This document shows, in pieces, positions 1 to 9,059 of a stretch of 20,194 nt of DNA (the stretch's first letter is position 1; each line of letters opens with the position of its first letter). The position numbers and the translations under genes were made by a program. Under the pieces are notes generated by a model, which was not told where the DNA came from, did no database searches, and saw only the letters and a program-made list of their open reading frames with translations. The DNA comes from Thalassiosira profunda (lineage: Eukaryota; Bacillariophyta; Thalassiosirophyceae; Thalassiosirales; Thalassiosiraceae): NCBI GenBank assembly GCA_036939355.1, contig JALLAP010000106.1, positions 1 to 20,194 of the forward strand. Reading direction: 5' to 3'.

Positions 1-1134
1 TTTGGTACTCGTCGCCATCGACTCCATTCCAGTATGGCAGTGCAAAGTCAGAGTGAGATCCATCCGCAAAAAGCAACCCCGTACCACCCTCCTCGGGACT
101 CCGCACATCCTGCAACGGAATCCAAAATGTGACCATCTTGGACGTGTCGAAAGGCGCCATGCGCGCATCGGAGTGCCAGGGGGTGCGGCCGTCGCCCGGC
201 CGCTTGTGGAAGAGCGAATCCTGGTAGAGGCGGACGGTGGGGGCGTCCATCAGTATCGAGGCGGTTTGCGCAAGGTAGGGCGAGAGACAGAGATTTCGGA
301 CGGCGTCGAGCGAACGGTTCGGAGTGGCCGTTGCCCTCCATGCATTGAAGTGCTGCAGGAAGGGCAAATCTCCGGACGACGGGTCCAAGCAATTCCGATC
401 GAATCTCTTCCACGAGTGACGGCGGCAGGAAATTGCGCAATAAAGCATGCCCTTTTCGAGAATAGGCCAGCTGCGTCCGGAGGGATATCGATGGGGTCGA
501 TAATTGTTGCATCAAGTCTGCAGATATTTTGTCGCCAGTTTGAAGATGCCGCTCTCCATTGCCGTTCTTTTCCTTCTTTGTTGCCGAGGGGCGTGCAACG
601 GGCTCTAACCCAATACCTGGATGAGGCAAAGGGGAATGAGAGAAATCATATTTCAACATCACAACGCGTGCAAAGATGATGTGCACACAAGATGTGCGCA
701 AGATGTGTCATACCTCGAACAAGGCTGTCAATTTCCGACTGCTTCATCCTCCGCCGTCCATTGTTGCCAATGGCGCTCCCGCCCTTCTTTTTCCTCGCGC
801 TTCCTGCTCCGGGCTTTCTCCTCGACGATTCGTCTACTCTCTTGGACACGGACAGGGCACTGCAACGCCGGTGGCCGTTCGTGGGCGATAGTCTCGGCGC
901 CGCTGACGCCCGGCGCGTCGGATACACACCGTATGTCCTGGAGTTTGGAGGAGCGCTCGGCAGGAAGCAGGCGCCGGGTCCCCACCGCTGTTGATGTTGA
1001 TGTTGATGTTGATGTGAGAGGGGAGCGCCGGATCTGCGGCGGCGGACGCCCGCCTCCCAAAGTGGAGGCGCCGGCGCGGCCTGCACCCGAGTGCCACCAC
1101 AGTGTGCCAGCAACGCGAGGGCGAAGTGTTTCAT
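1..1134 (-). pseudogene. PhyH-like Fe(II)/2OG dioxygenase, damaged second copy, cut by window edge
   Basis: This is a close copy of the intact PhyH-like gene at 14521-16136. The start (ATG at 1134-1132, MKHFALALLAHC, signal-peptide-like) and the intron (617-713, 97 bp, donor GTATGA, acceptor CCAG) are both conserved. Exon 2 then lacks 158 bp relative to the other copy; the junction is at 387/388 and the missing stretch corresponds to 15234-15391. Because 158 is not a multiple of 3, the reading frame shifts right after the SELL motif and runs into a TAG stop at 48-50. Downstream of the break the old frame is still clean to the window edge, including the iron-binding HSD motif of the family. 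That suggests a recent loss. The deleted part has no splice signals and is open coding sequence in the other copy, so it is not an intron. An assembly error or a polymorphic allele would look the same. The 3' end lies outside the window. Confidence 0.8.
991..1014. repeat. Hexanucleotide microsatellite (TTGATG)4 in PhyH exon 1
   Basis: There are four perfect TTGATG units. On the minus strand they encode alternating His-Gln. The intact PhyH copy has only three units at 15999-16016, so the two copies differ by one in-frame unit. This is a slippage difference acquired after duplication. Confidence 0.9.
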
Positions 1135-1348
1135 GCTGTAGAGGAATGATGATGGGTCAAGCCGGAGGTTGCACTCGACGAAGAGTGGTCTAGCAGGGCC
1201 GAATCCTCTTGATACTATTCCTACGTGAAATCCTACCTTTTAGGCGGATTTGCAACACAAAACTCCCGCCTCCCCCCTGCCGCCGCGCAGGAGTGCTTCA
1301 CCACCAAAGCCAACGCCCCACGGCAGTGTCCCCGGCACAGCTCCGCCG
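1135..1348. promoter_or_regulatory. Divergent intergenic region, damaged PhyH copy / MPP beta
   Basis: The damaged PhyH copy (-) and the peptidase gene (+) are transcribed away from each other, with about 214 bp between start codons. This interval must hold the promoter of the peptidase gene. Similarity to the other PhyH copy ends near 1195. No clear TATA box or other element was recognised, so the call rests on position only. Confidence 0.4.
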
Positions 1349-2815
1349 ATGAGCATGTTCTCCAGACCGTCCGCGCGGTCGGCCCTCCGGCGCGGGGCAT
1401 CGTCGCTCTCCTCGCCATCACCAAAGTCCACATCCACATCCTCGCGTCGCCTCTCCGCCCCTGCCGCAGCCGCCGCTCACGCCACCTTCCCCCCCTACCT
1501 CCTCGCCGCCCCCACCACCGAAATCACCACCTTCCCCTCCGGCCTGCGCGTCGCCTCCGAGACAATCCTGGGATCCTCGACCGCCACCGTCGGCGTGTGG
1601 ATCGACGCGGGATCCCGCTACGAAACCTCGAGAAACAACGGGGCGGCCCACTTCCTCGAGCACATGGCCTTCAAGGGCACCCAAAAAAGGACGCAGTACC
1701 AATTGGAGGTGGAGATCGAGAACATGGGGGGACACCTGAACGCCTACACCTCCCGAGAGCAGACGGTGTACTTTGCCAAAGTGTTCGAGAAGGACGTGCC
1801 CCGGGCGATGGACATCCTGGCGGACATTTTGCTGAAATCCAAGCTGGACCCGGCGGCGGTCGGGAGGGAGCGGAGCGTGATTTTGCGGGAAATGCAGGAG
1901 GTCAATCGCCAGCACGAGGAGCTGGTATTGGACCACCTGCACGCCACGGCGTTCGAGGGGTCGGGGTTGGGACGAACTATTCTGGGGTCCGAGATGAACA
2001 TCAAGAGTTTGACGCGGGACGATTTGCGGGAGTACATCGACACGCACTATTTGGCCCCGCAGATGGTCATTGCGGGGGCGGGGGCGGTGGACCACGCGGC
2101 GCTGTGCGAGTTGGCCGAGGGATACTTTGGCGGACTGCGGACGGAGCTGGACGAGGAGGAGCGACGGGGGGACGCCGTGTGCCTGGACGAGGGGAAGTTC
2201 GTCGGGAGCGACGTGCGGATCCATTTCCAGTCGGACGCGATGGCCCACCTGGCTTTGGCCTACGAGGGATCCTCGTGGACGTCCGAGCATGCTTACCCGC
2301 TCATGCTGCTCCAGACCTTGATCGGGGCATACGACCGTGCTGCGGGCAAGACGGTGACCTCCCGTCTGTGCCACGACGTTGCGACGAACGAGCTGGCCAA
2401 TTCGATCAGCACGTTCAACACTTGCTACAACGACACGGGCTTGTTTGGACTGTACGCTGTGGCCGAGAGGGAAAAGGTGGGAGATCTGATGGCCTCGGTG
2501 ACCCATAACATCGCCCGGTTGGCCGACGATGTGACCGAGGAGGACGTGGAGCGCGGAAAGATCGCGTTGAAGGCGACGATGCTCATGGGTCTGGACGGCA
2601 ACACCAACGTCTGCGAGGATATCGGGAGGCAGTTGCTGACGTACGGACGGAGGATGACCGCAGCAGAGATATTCGCGAGGATCGAGGAGCTGTCGTTGGA
2701 CGATGTGCGGGCCGCGGCGTACAAGGTGTTTCACGACAAGGATCACGCCATGGCGGCGGTCGGCGGGCTGGAGGGCCTGCCTCCCTATGAGTGGATACGG
2801 AACAACTCATTTTAG
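1349..2815 (+). CDS. PMPCB: Mitochondrial processing peptidase, beta subunit
   Basis: This is the catalytic subunit of the zinc metallopeptidase (M16 family) that removes targeting presequences from imported proteins in the mitochondrial matrix; in some lineages it is part of complex III. It has 488 residues, normal for the family, and no intron. The inverted zinc motif HFLEH is at residues 101-105, and the third zinc ligand fits Glu181 in ILREMQEV, 76 residues later as in known beta subunits. The alpha subunit lacks the HxxEH motif, so beta is favoured. The C-terminal end (YEWIRNN) is also family-like. I chose the ATG at 1349 because it opens an Arg/Ser/Ala-rich, acid-free stretch (MSMFSRPSARSALRRG) typical of a mitochondrial presequence. 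The frame stays open upstream to an ATG at 1250, which would add 33 Pro-rich residues. It is divergent from the damaged PhyH copy. Confidence 0.93.
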   Translation: MSMFSRPSARSALRRGASSLSSPSPKSTSTSSRRLSAPAAAAAHATFPPYLLAAPTTEITTFPSGLRVASETILGSSTATVGVWIDAGSRYETSRNNGAAHFLEHMAFKGTQKRTQYQLEVEIENMGGHLNAYTSREQTVYFAKVFEKDVPRAMDILADILLKSKLDPAAVGRERSVILREMQEVNRQHEELVLDHLHATAFEGSGLGRTILGSEMNIKSLTRDDLREYIDTHYLAPQMVIAGAGAVDHAALCELAEGYFGGLRTELDEEERRGDAVCLDEGKFVGSDVRIHFQSDAMAHLALAYEGSSWTSEHAYPLMLLQTLIGAYDRAAGKTVTSRLCHDVATNELANSISTFNTCYNDTGLFGLYAVAEREKVGDLMASVTHNIARLADDVTEEDVERGKIALKATMLMGLDGNTNVCEDIGRQLLTYGRRMTAAEIFARIEELSLDDVRAAAYKVFHDKDHAMAAVGGLEGLPPYEWIRNNSF

Positions 2816-3704
2816 ATGATCGAACCATTCCTCCTGTTGTTGCCTTTTTTGCCCACCGCTGCCAGTAGTCACAGCCTTTACCGACTAGGTTCTATTTTCA
2901 GCACTATTGAGCTTCTGCTTTTGAGAAAGAATCTCTTAGCAAGGTTCTGCTAGACTATGACTGCCTTCCCCCTTTTATTGCATTTCACGTAGACGAACTT
3001 AGTCTCCGAACTATGGTTCTCGCCGTGTTACCCAGAGTACTCTATCTCTCTCTCTCTTTCTCTAGCCGCCTGGGAGTCCGCAAGACAATCTTGGACACAC
3101 ACCTTCGGACTTTTTGCGGACAGGCACGACCCACAGTCCTCTTCGGACAGTCGGCGATTTTACTCACAAAGCATTTCTTGACATCGCGCTCTCACCTCCC
3201 GCACTGTGTGTATGAAGTCCAATTGGCATCAAAGTTGGTTCATATTCACAAAATCTTCGAGCGAGCAGCGAGCGAGCCTCTACATAATATTTAAGTAGGT
3301 ACCTAGGAATCGGATGCCCTCTTTGCGGCGAGGGACGTTTCTTTTTAGTGTAACGTGGGAATTTCTACAAAGTTTGGCGAGACCGGATTTCCAAATTTCC
3401 TTCCGATGCCCATCTTTGGCGAGGGCACACGTCTTTCAGCTTTCTTTTATATACGTAGGACTTAGTATATTTGGGATATTCTTCGCCAAAGGAAAGGAAA
3501 TGAGAGGGCAGCTCAGACAGTCTCTTCTGTGCAACATAGGAATTAATACAAAACTGGTTTGGCGAGACCATTTCTAAATTTCATACCGACGCGGCTTGGA
3601 CGCTGGTCAAACACCCCCAGCCAACCAGGACATACCGACAAAAACCCGACACAATTTCACCACTCTCAACTCTTCACCGCCGTCAATCATAATTCTCAAG
3701 AACC
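2816..3704. other. Gene-free stretch of about 890 bp with degenerate repeats
   Basis: No convincing gene is present; open frames are short and have no recognisable features. It should hold the 3' UTR of the peptidase gene and the promoter of the Cys-rich secreted gene. A CT-rich run lies at about 3041-3065, and imperfect repeats fill 3307-3600. Base composition is clearly more AT-rich than in the neighbouring genes. Confidence 0.6.
3351..3592 (+). repeat. Two imperfect direct repeats of about 60 bp
   Basis: Segment 3351-3409 resembles 3532-3592; both contain a TTTGGCGAGACC core followed by an A/T-rich stretch and CCGA(T/C)GC. The TTTGGCGAG core also occurs at 3415-3423, and its reverse complement CGCCAAA is at 3484-3490. 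A second degenerate pair (about 3311-3340 and 3403-3433) shares GATGCCC and GGCGAGGG. This could be an old mobile-element remnant or upstream regulatory repeats of the next gene. Confidence 0.55.
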
Positions 3705-4996
3705 ATGCGCCTCCATCAAGCCTCCTTCGCCTTGGCAGCTGGCCTCGCGGCCCTGACCGCGGCTCCTGCCAACGCCCAGTACGCCAGTCGCCTCGGGGCC
3801 TTCCGCTCCCTCGCGGACGACGGTGCCGCCGTCGTCGACCCCGCCTCCTCCTTCTCCATGTCCGTGGCCACCGAGGAGTTTGTGGCCGTCGGCGCCAAAT
3901 CGAGCAAGGCCGGAGGAGGCCCGAAGAGCGGCAAGAGTGTCACGACCACGACCACCTCGACGTCCACGAGCATCACCACCGCGGCGGCCACCACCACCAC
4001 CGCCGCCTGCGAGGTGACGTGCGCCGACAAGGAGTCCCTCGAGACTCAGATCACCGGCCTTCAGGAGCAGATTGATGCGCTCAAGAGTCAAGTGTCTTCG
4101 AATGCAGTAGGTATCAATGCCAACAGTAACTGTGAGTATATTATCGAAGGTGATACGGCCAAGATGAGTGTATGAAGTCTGACATCTCCTTTTCCCTTTT
4201 CTTCTAATCACATACGTAGGGATCTATGATCCGGACGGGCAAGAGATTGGTGACGGATGTGGCCTGTTTGTCAAGTGCCAAGGAACTTTCGCATGCAGGA
4301 AGGGTGGACCCGTTGAGTTTTTCTCGGAAAATGTCTCCTGCGGAAGCTGCAATGCCCAGAGCGCTTGCGATGCGCAACAGCTTGGTACTGTTGGTGGTCT
4401 AATAGGATCGCGCAGTTGCAACGCTGTTGTTGGCTGCTTCGCTCTCCCTCCCACTTGTAAGTTGAAAAGGACGAAGAGGTCAGGTTTGTCTTCCAGCATC
4501 GATGGTACTGACATTATTGCTCCATTTTTCCTCTTCAGCATCGGTAGGAAATGACTCTTGCAATGATGGGTTGCGAGCGTGCTCCAACCTGGGACTAAGT
4601 GAGTCAATTAAGTGTCATAACATTTCCCACAAGTCGGACAAAGTTTGGTTTCTGACCATATGGCAACTCGTCTACAGACACAACGATCGGCAACAACAGC
4701 TGGTGCGTATGGGGCTGTTTCTCATTTATTTTATCTTCTTGACTGATGTCTGATCCACCGTCGTGTTTTTCAGCCTTGGCAAGGAGTCGTGCAAGGAGGT
4801 AGGAGGTCGATTTGTCGGCGATGGTAATCCCGCCAATGGGCCCGGCAATGTGGTGATTGGCAACAATGCATGCCAAGGCGAAGGCGCGTGCTGTGGTATC
4901 CTAACTGGTGAGGTTGCGGATGGCGAATGCATTGGAGACTTCAGCTGCTGCAACCCCGACTACAACAACAATGAATGCGGCTGCCCCACGCCTTGA
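3705..4996 (+). CDS. Secreted Cys-rich repeat protein, five exons
   Basis: I do not recognise a named family. I read the exons as 3705-4131, 4220-4456, 4539-4598, 4678-4702 and 4774-4996. All introns are 71-88 bp with GT...AG ends, and every junction is in frame, giving 323 residues. Residues 1-25 form a clear signal peptide (MRLHQASFALAAGLAAL..ANAQ). A Ser/Thr/Ala-rich linker follows (TTTTTSTSTS and similar), then a short heptad-like stretch around LETQITGLQEQIDALKSQV. The C-terminal half is Cys-rich, with recurring units of the form (V/I)GNxxCxxxxxC such as VGNDSC, IGNNSC and IGNNAC. Exported location, disulfide bonds and possible O-glycosylation of the linker are inferences; a surface or cell-wall protein is plausible. 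Exon 4 is only 25 bp. The gene is convergent with deoxyhypusine synthase. Confidence 0.8.
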
Positions 4997-5239
4997 TTGC
5001 TCTACGCCACCCCAAGTACCTACAAGTCTCCCATCAAGTCCCCCCAAGTGATTTTTTTGACCCCAGAGTATTCCTGTTTTGTTGAAAGAGTACTACCGAC
5101 CTAGTCTGTTGTGTTCGTGTTGGTTAGAGGTCAATTTGTGTTCATGAAGTTCTCACGTGAAGTGTAGAAGGTAAATGTTAGAAAGAAATGATGGTGACAA
5201 GAGAGGGTGTTGCCATCTCCGGAAGCGGCAGCCTTGTGC

Positions 5240-6689
5240 TCATGTCGCATCGTCCAACCAGCAAACGCAATCCTTCGCGCCCTCCTTCCACGCCTCGACG
5301 TCCTTCGCGAACGTCTGCGACACCATCAGCGGAAACACAATCGTCGCGTCCGCGCACACCTTCACTGGCGCAGCGGTGATCCGAATCTTCCCCCAGCTGA
5401 TCGCCTCGTCTGGACTGGCCCCACCGTCGCTCCCGTCAAACTCGTGCCCGGTGTTGACGTACACGCTGAAATCGGCCCCGTTCCGCATGAGGTTGGCGTT
5501 GCAAGTGTGGTGCTTCGCCAGTCCCCCGCCGAGGATGATCTGCCCGGTGGCGTGGCTCCGCACGGCGAGGTCGTTGATGCGTCGGATGTCCCGCGAAATG
5601 TCCAGCACGAACCCCGGGCGCTTGTAGGAATGAAAGTAGATCATGTCGCCGACGCTGCCGTCCGTGAGGGCGGGGCAAAACACCGGAATGTCGTTTTTGT
5701 ACGCCCAGTAGAGGACGCTCTCCTCGTTGTTGATCTCCTTGCCCAAACGGGCGATGAACTCGGACGGCGTGCACGCAAACGGCGGTGACGCATCGCCGCT
5801 CGACCCATTCGCCTCGGCCATTTGCTTCGCCTGCTCGGCCCACCGCGCGTCCTGCTCGTCGTGCATCTTGCCAATCAGCGGGGCCACCCAATCCTCGAAC
5901 TTGCAGTAATTCTTGTTGGGCACCAACAAATTCCCGATGCGATTGATGCCCTTCTTCCGCAACGCCCTTCCCGACAATTTGAAGTCGCCCATGTACGTGT
6001 GCTCGAAGCACTTGATGATGTCCTCCTCGATCCCGCCGGCCGTCGTCACGATCGCATCCACCATTTTGTGCTTGGCGAGGAATTTGATCACCTCCCGCTG
6101 CCCGCACGAGATTTGGTTGGAGGTGTACGCGAAGAAGATGCGGGCGCGGATGGTCCTTCGGACCGCCGGGTCCTTCAGGGCCTCGTCGTCCCCCTCCTTC
6201 CACGGAACGTCCGACAGCCGCCATTGGCGCATGCGTTTGATTTCCTCCACGGCCTTGCCGACGTTGCTCGCCTGGAAGCCCGTGCCGAGCATCGATTGCA
6301 TAATGGCATCGATCGAGTTGGACGCGTCGAAATCGTGGCCTTGGCATATGGGATGGTCGTCCGGCATCTATGTGCAGTCGATGTGTGCATGTGATGTGAG
6401 CGAAGAGATATGTACCGATCAAAAGTTGTGCATATGATGTGCACTGCAAACGTTGCCGTGCCGGCATCGCCGCCGTACGCACAATCGCACGCAACAACCA
6501 CCTGCAATTGCACCTGCAATTGCAACTCACCGACTCGCTCTCCCCCAGGACGGCCGACGCCGACACGCTCGGGATGTGGGGGTTGGCGCTCACGGCGCTG
6601 TCGCCCGCGAGGGGCTTGTAGGTGAGAATCTCGTCCGCACCGCCATCAGCGGCGATGGCAGCGACGTCGTGGTCGTTGTTCGAGGCCAT
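5240..6689 (-). CDS. DHPS: Deoxyhypusine synthase
   Basis: This enzyme transfers the aminobutyl group of spermidine to one lysine of eIF5A in an NAD-dependent reaction, the first step of hypusine formation in the cytosol. Exon 1 is 6689-6531 and exon 2 is 6367-5240, separated by a 163-bp phase-0 intron (donor GTGAGT, acceptor ACATAG), giving 428 residues. Family motifs are in order: GFQASN; TTAGGIEED (161-169); GINRIGNLLVPN; CKFEDW; IARLGKEIN; PALTDGSVGDM; and the catalytic lysine in GGGLAKHH (Lys338), followed by NANLMRNGAD and EFDGSD. It is longer than the animal enzyme (about 370 residues) because of exon 1 and an insertion of about 20 residues rich in Ala/Gln/Gly before the TPSEFIARLG block. 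Exon 2 itself opens with an ATG, so an exon-2-only product is possible. The start at 6689 is preferred because the splice is clean. Confidence 0.95.
6501..6524. repeat. Perfect 12-bp tandem duplication in the deoxyhypusine synthase intron
   Basis: CCTGCAATTGCA occurs twice head to tail, immediately inside the 5' splice site of the intron (minus-strand gene). Each unit contains the 10-bp palindrome TGCAATTGCA. A regulatory role is possible but unproven. Confidence 0.85.
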
Positions 6690-7086
6690 GGTTGATGCCC
6701 ACCAGGATGCTCTTGCGGCGGGGACGGGTCTGAGAGTCGATAGGGTGTCCGCGTCCACGCCAGCCTTCCAAGTTTGTGTGTTGTGTGGCCCCCTGACAAA
6801 AGAAGCGCGCCCAGATTCTACATACAGAGGAACCAATATCAAATTTGCCGCCCCTAAGCTTTCGGGTCCCCTACCGCTGTCTGTACGCAAATGACTCCAA
6901 AGTGACCCAACAAAGGAGTTTCACCGACGCTCTTCAAACAACAACGCGACCCGGCAGGCCGCCCCCACAAACGACGAGCTGGAGCTCAGCCGGGCCATGC
7001 TGCACCCACCGCGCGCGGCGCCCGCCCTGCCGACGCCGGCCAAAGTGTCTCACAATTCCAACAGCCCCTCCACCTTCCCGTTGACG
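6690..7086. promoter_or_regulatory. Divergent promoter region, deoxyhypusine synthase / fucosyltransferase
   Basis: There are 397 bp between two divergent start codons, so both promoters should lie here. The right part (6997-7086) is in frame with the fucosyltransferase and could be coding if an upstream ATG at 6997 were used. No recognisable TATA box or factor site stood out. Confidence 0.45.
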
Positions 7087-8679
7087 ATGCCTTCCAAGCC
7101 TCCGCTCGCCCTCGCCCTCCTCCTCGGCGCCTCCTGCATCCTCGCGTCCCTCGACCCCGGCCTCGGCGACCTCGGGCTGCGCCGCTCCCTCTCCCACAAC
7201 AGTCTGTACGGCCTGCGCGACGCCGAGGAGTTTGCGCAGTTCCAGGGAAGCGCCGACGTCGACCGATCGATCGAGAAGCGGGCCCAACGCGCGGCGGGGA
7301 GGCGGTGCGATCGCCTCTTGTTGTACCTCCCGGACCCGTTCGCGGACCACGGCCACGGGAGCCAGATCAACACTTACCTCATGGGGGTGACGACGGCGAC
7401 TCACCTCGACAGAGCGATGGTGCTGGTCGAGCCTCCCGTCGAGGTGTCGAAGTATCCCGGCGGAAGTCAGTTCGGGTGTCCCGTCGACGCCTTCCGCGAG
7501 ACGGTGACCCAAACTTCTCTCCGAAAGGCGGCGACCTGGGAGGTGAAGGAGAATTTTCCACTGGGGTTTAGTCGACTGGTCGACCACCCCAATTGGTTGT
7601 CGAGGGGGTGTCCTGTTCCTTGTGCGGAGACTCATTCGTATCGAGACTGGGCGACCTTGGCGAACAAGTACCACGGCGGGGAGTTCACAGAGGTGACTTG
7701 CAACAATCTGGACGGAAGCGAGACGAACGTGGTCGTGACGGGCGGGGCGAAGCTACGACAGCACTTTCGCGAGCACGAGTCCATCATGGTGCGAGGCCAT
7801 CCGTCGCCGCAAGCCCACCAATGGGCGACCAACCTCGGCGCCACGCCGGACGAGGCGAAACTCTTCTCGAGCCTCCGTTCCTCGACCGAAATCTGGGATT
7901 ACGTGCTGGGACTGATGAACAAGGCGGGCTTCCTCCGCCTGCAGCCCTGGCTCGCACGGGATGTCGAACTGTTCCTCCGCTCCTTCGACCTGCCGCTCGG
8001 CAAGGAATATTCGGCCATCCACGTGAGGCGTGGGGACAAGCTGGCCGTCGAGGCGCGAGCTGAGGTGGTCAAGTTTTGGCGCAGCCAAGGACAAACTGAC
8101 GCAGATAATTTGCCCACGGAGTACGTCCCGTTCGCCCACTACTTGAGCAAGTGGGACGGGCCCGAAACGTGCGAGCGCGACGCGAACGGCGAGGCGATCG
8201 TACAGAAGCACAACGTGTACGTGGCAACAGACGATCCGATCGTGGTCCACCGGGAAATCGCCGAGTTGCCCAATCACATTGACGACACCACGATCCTCCA
8301 TAACGAGTGCCACCAGTTGCGGTTTTACTTCAACCCCACCGACGCGTCGGCCTTTCACTTGAATGGCGACGGGGAGAAGGGCTTCGAGGATCAATCCGAG
8401 GCGCGGGAAGATAGCTGCTTCAGCCGCTACCAACGGAATGTGGCGAGCGTGGCCGACATGATGATATTGAGCAAGGCCCGGACGTTCATTGGAGAATACA
8501 ACAGCAATTGGGGGCGGGTGATACGGACGATGCGGGTGCGGCTGAACCCTCTGGAAGCAACGAGCGATGGCAATGGAGGTGACGAGGAGACAAAGGCGAT
8601 GCGATTGGAGGAGGCGACGAGAACGCTGGACACGCGAATCGCGTGGGGTTCGACAAGGCCGCGGACTCCGGGTTATTGA
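7087..8679 (+). CDS. GT23/FUT8-like alpha-fucosyltransferase, type II Golgi protein
   Basis: The protein is probably a Golgi glycosyltransferase that uses GDP-fucose. It has 530 residues and one exon. A hydrophobic stretch at residues 6-21 (LALALLLGASCILA) is a signal anchor or signal peptide, which decides the start at 7087 over an in-frame ATG at 6997. The catalytic part has the hallmarks of the FUT8/NodZ fold: HVRRGDK at 312-318 (FUT8-type HVRRTDK, GDP-binding), VYVATDDP at 377-384, and a C-terminal block DMMILSKARTFIGEYNSNWG from 457 that matches the DIHFLSQAD..TFSSQ region of FUT8. Overall similarity to animal FUT8 looks low, and no SH3 domain follows as in FUT8. The acceptor sugar (core N-glycan or another) cannot be read from the sequence. 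A more distant O-fucosyltransferase relative is the main alternative. Confidence 0.78.
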   Translation: MPSKPPLALALLLGASCILASLDPGLGDLGLRRSLSHNSLYGLRDAEEFAQFQGSADVDRSIEKRAQRAAGRRCDRLLLYLPDPFADHGHGSQINTYLMGVTTATHLDRAMVLVEPPVEVSKYPGGSQFGCPVDAFRETVTQTSLRKAATWEVKENFPLGFSRLVDHPNWLSRGCPVPCAETHSYRDWATLANKYHGGEFTEVTCNNLDGSETNVVVTGGAKLRQHFREHESIMVRGHPSPQAHQWATNLGATPDEAKLFSSLRSSTEIWDYVLGLMNKAGFLRLQPWLARDVELFLRSFDLPLGKEYSAIHVRRGDKLAVEARAEVVKFWRSQGQTDADNLPTEYVPFAHYLSKWDGPETCERDANGEAIVQKHNVYVATDDPIVVHREIAELPNHIDDTTILHNECHQLRFYFNPTDASAFHLNGDGEKGFEDQSEAREDSCFSRYQRNVASVADMMILSKARTFIGEYNSNWGRVIRTMRVRLNPLEATSDGNGGDEETKAMRLEEATRTLDTRIAWGSTRPRTPGY

Positions 8680-9059
8680 GCGGGTTGGGCCACACGCTTG
8701 CAATGTACACTAATTTGGAACATTTGTTACCAATGACAGGGTTAATGTCAGCAGCTTGGATTGGGTGGATTGCGTGCAGGATACAGAGGGCACAATTGTG
8801 TGTCAGGATGTTGTGCCACTCACAGGGGAGCCCACGCCCACCCATTGGAGGGCGCCTAGAGTGTGAAGTGATGCGATCTTTGGTGTCAGGAGATCTTTTT
8901 CAGTAGGAGGTGGTGTCGAGCGCGAGGCGCGCGTGGCGAGGCGGCGATGCGAACACGTTGTAGCAAGGCGAAATTCCGTAGGCAGCCGCCGGGAACACCA
9001 CAAGACGCTGAGCTACACAGCGCTGCGGCTGCATCCATATCGTCCCTGGAATCGCAGGC
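8680..9059. other. Intergenic stretch of 380 bp, same-strand neighbours
   Basis: It holds the 3' end of the fucosyltransferase transcript and the promoter of the next plus-strand gene. I see no gene, repeat or RNA in it. Confidence 0.5.

Noticed and set aside
2..679. Long plus-strand open frame (225 codons) at the left edge, and its counterpart at 14761-15423
   Set aside because: Both are antisense shadows of the PhyH-like gene; the minus-strand frame has the conserved motifs and splice sites.
991..1014. TTGATG run as a CRISPR-like or telomeric repeat
   Set aside because: It is a simple in-frame microsatellite coding His-Gln in both PhyH copies, with no spacers.
1225..2508. 427-codon plus-strand frame and 442-codon minus-strand frame over the peptidase gene
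   Set aside because: GC-rich codon use leaves other frames open. Only the frame at 1349-2815 has the zinc motif and family blocks.
3013..3294. 93-codon open frame in the gene-free stretch
   Set aside because: No domain, signal peptide, conserved motif or coding-like composition; length is within chance.
5436..6890. 484-codon minus-strand frame overlapping deoxyhypusine synthase
   Set aside because: It is a shifted frame of the same strand. The accepted frame contains every family motif and a clean intron. The only shared part is exon 1.
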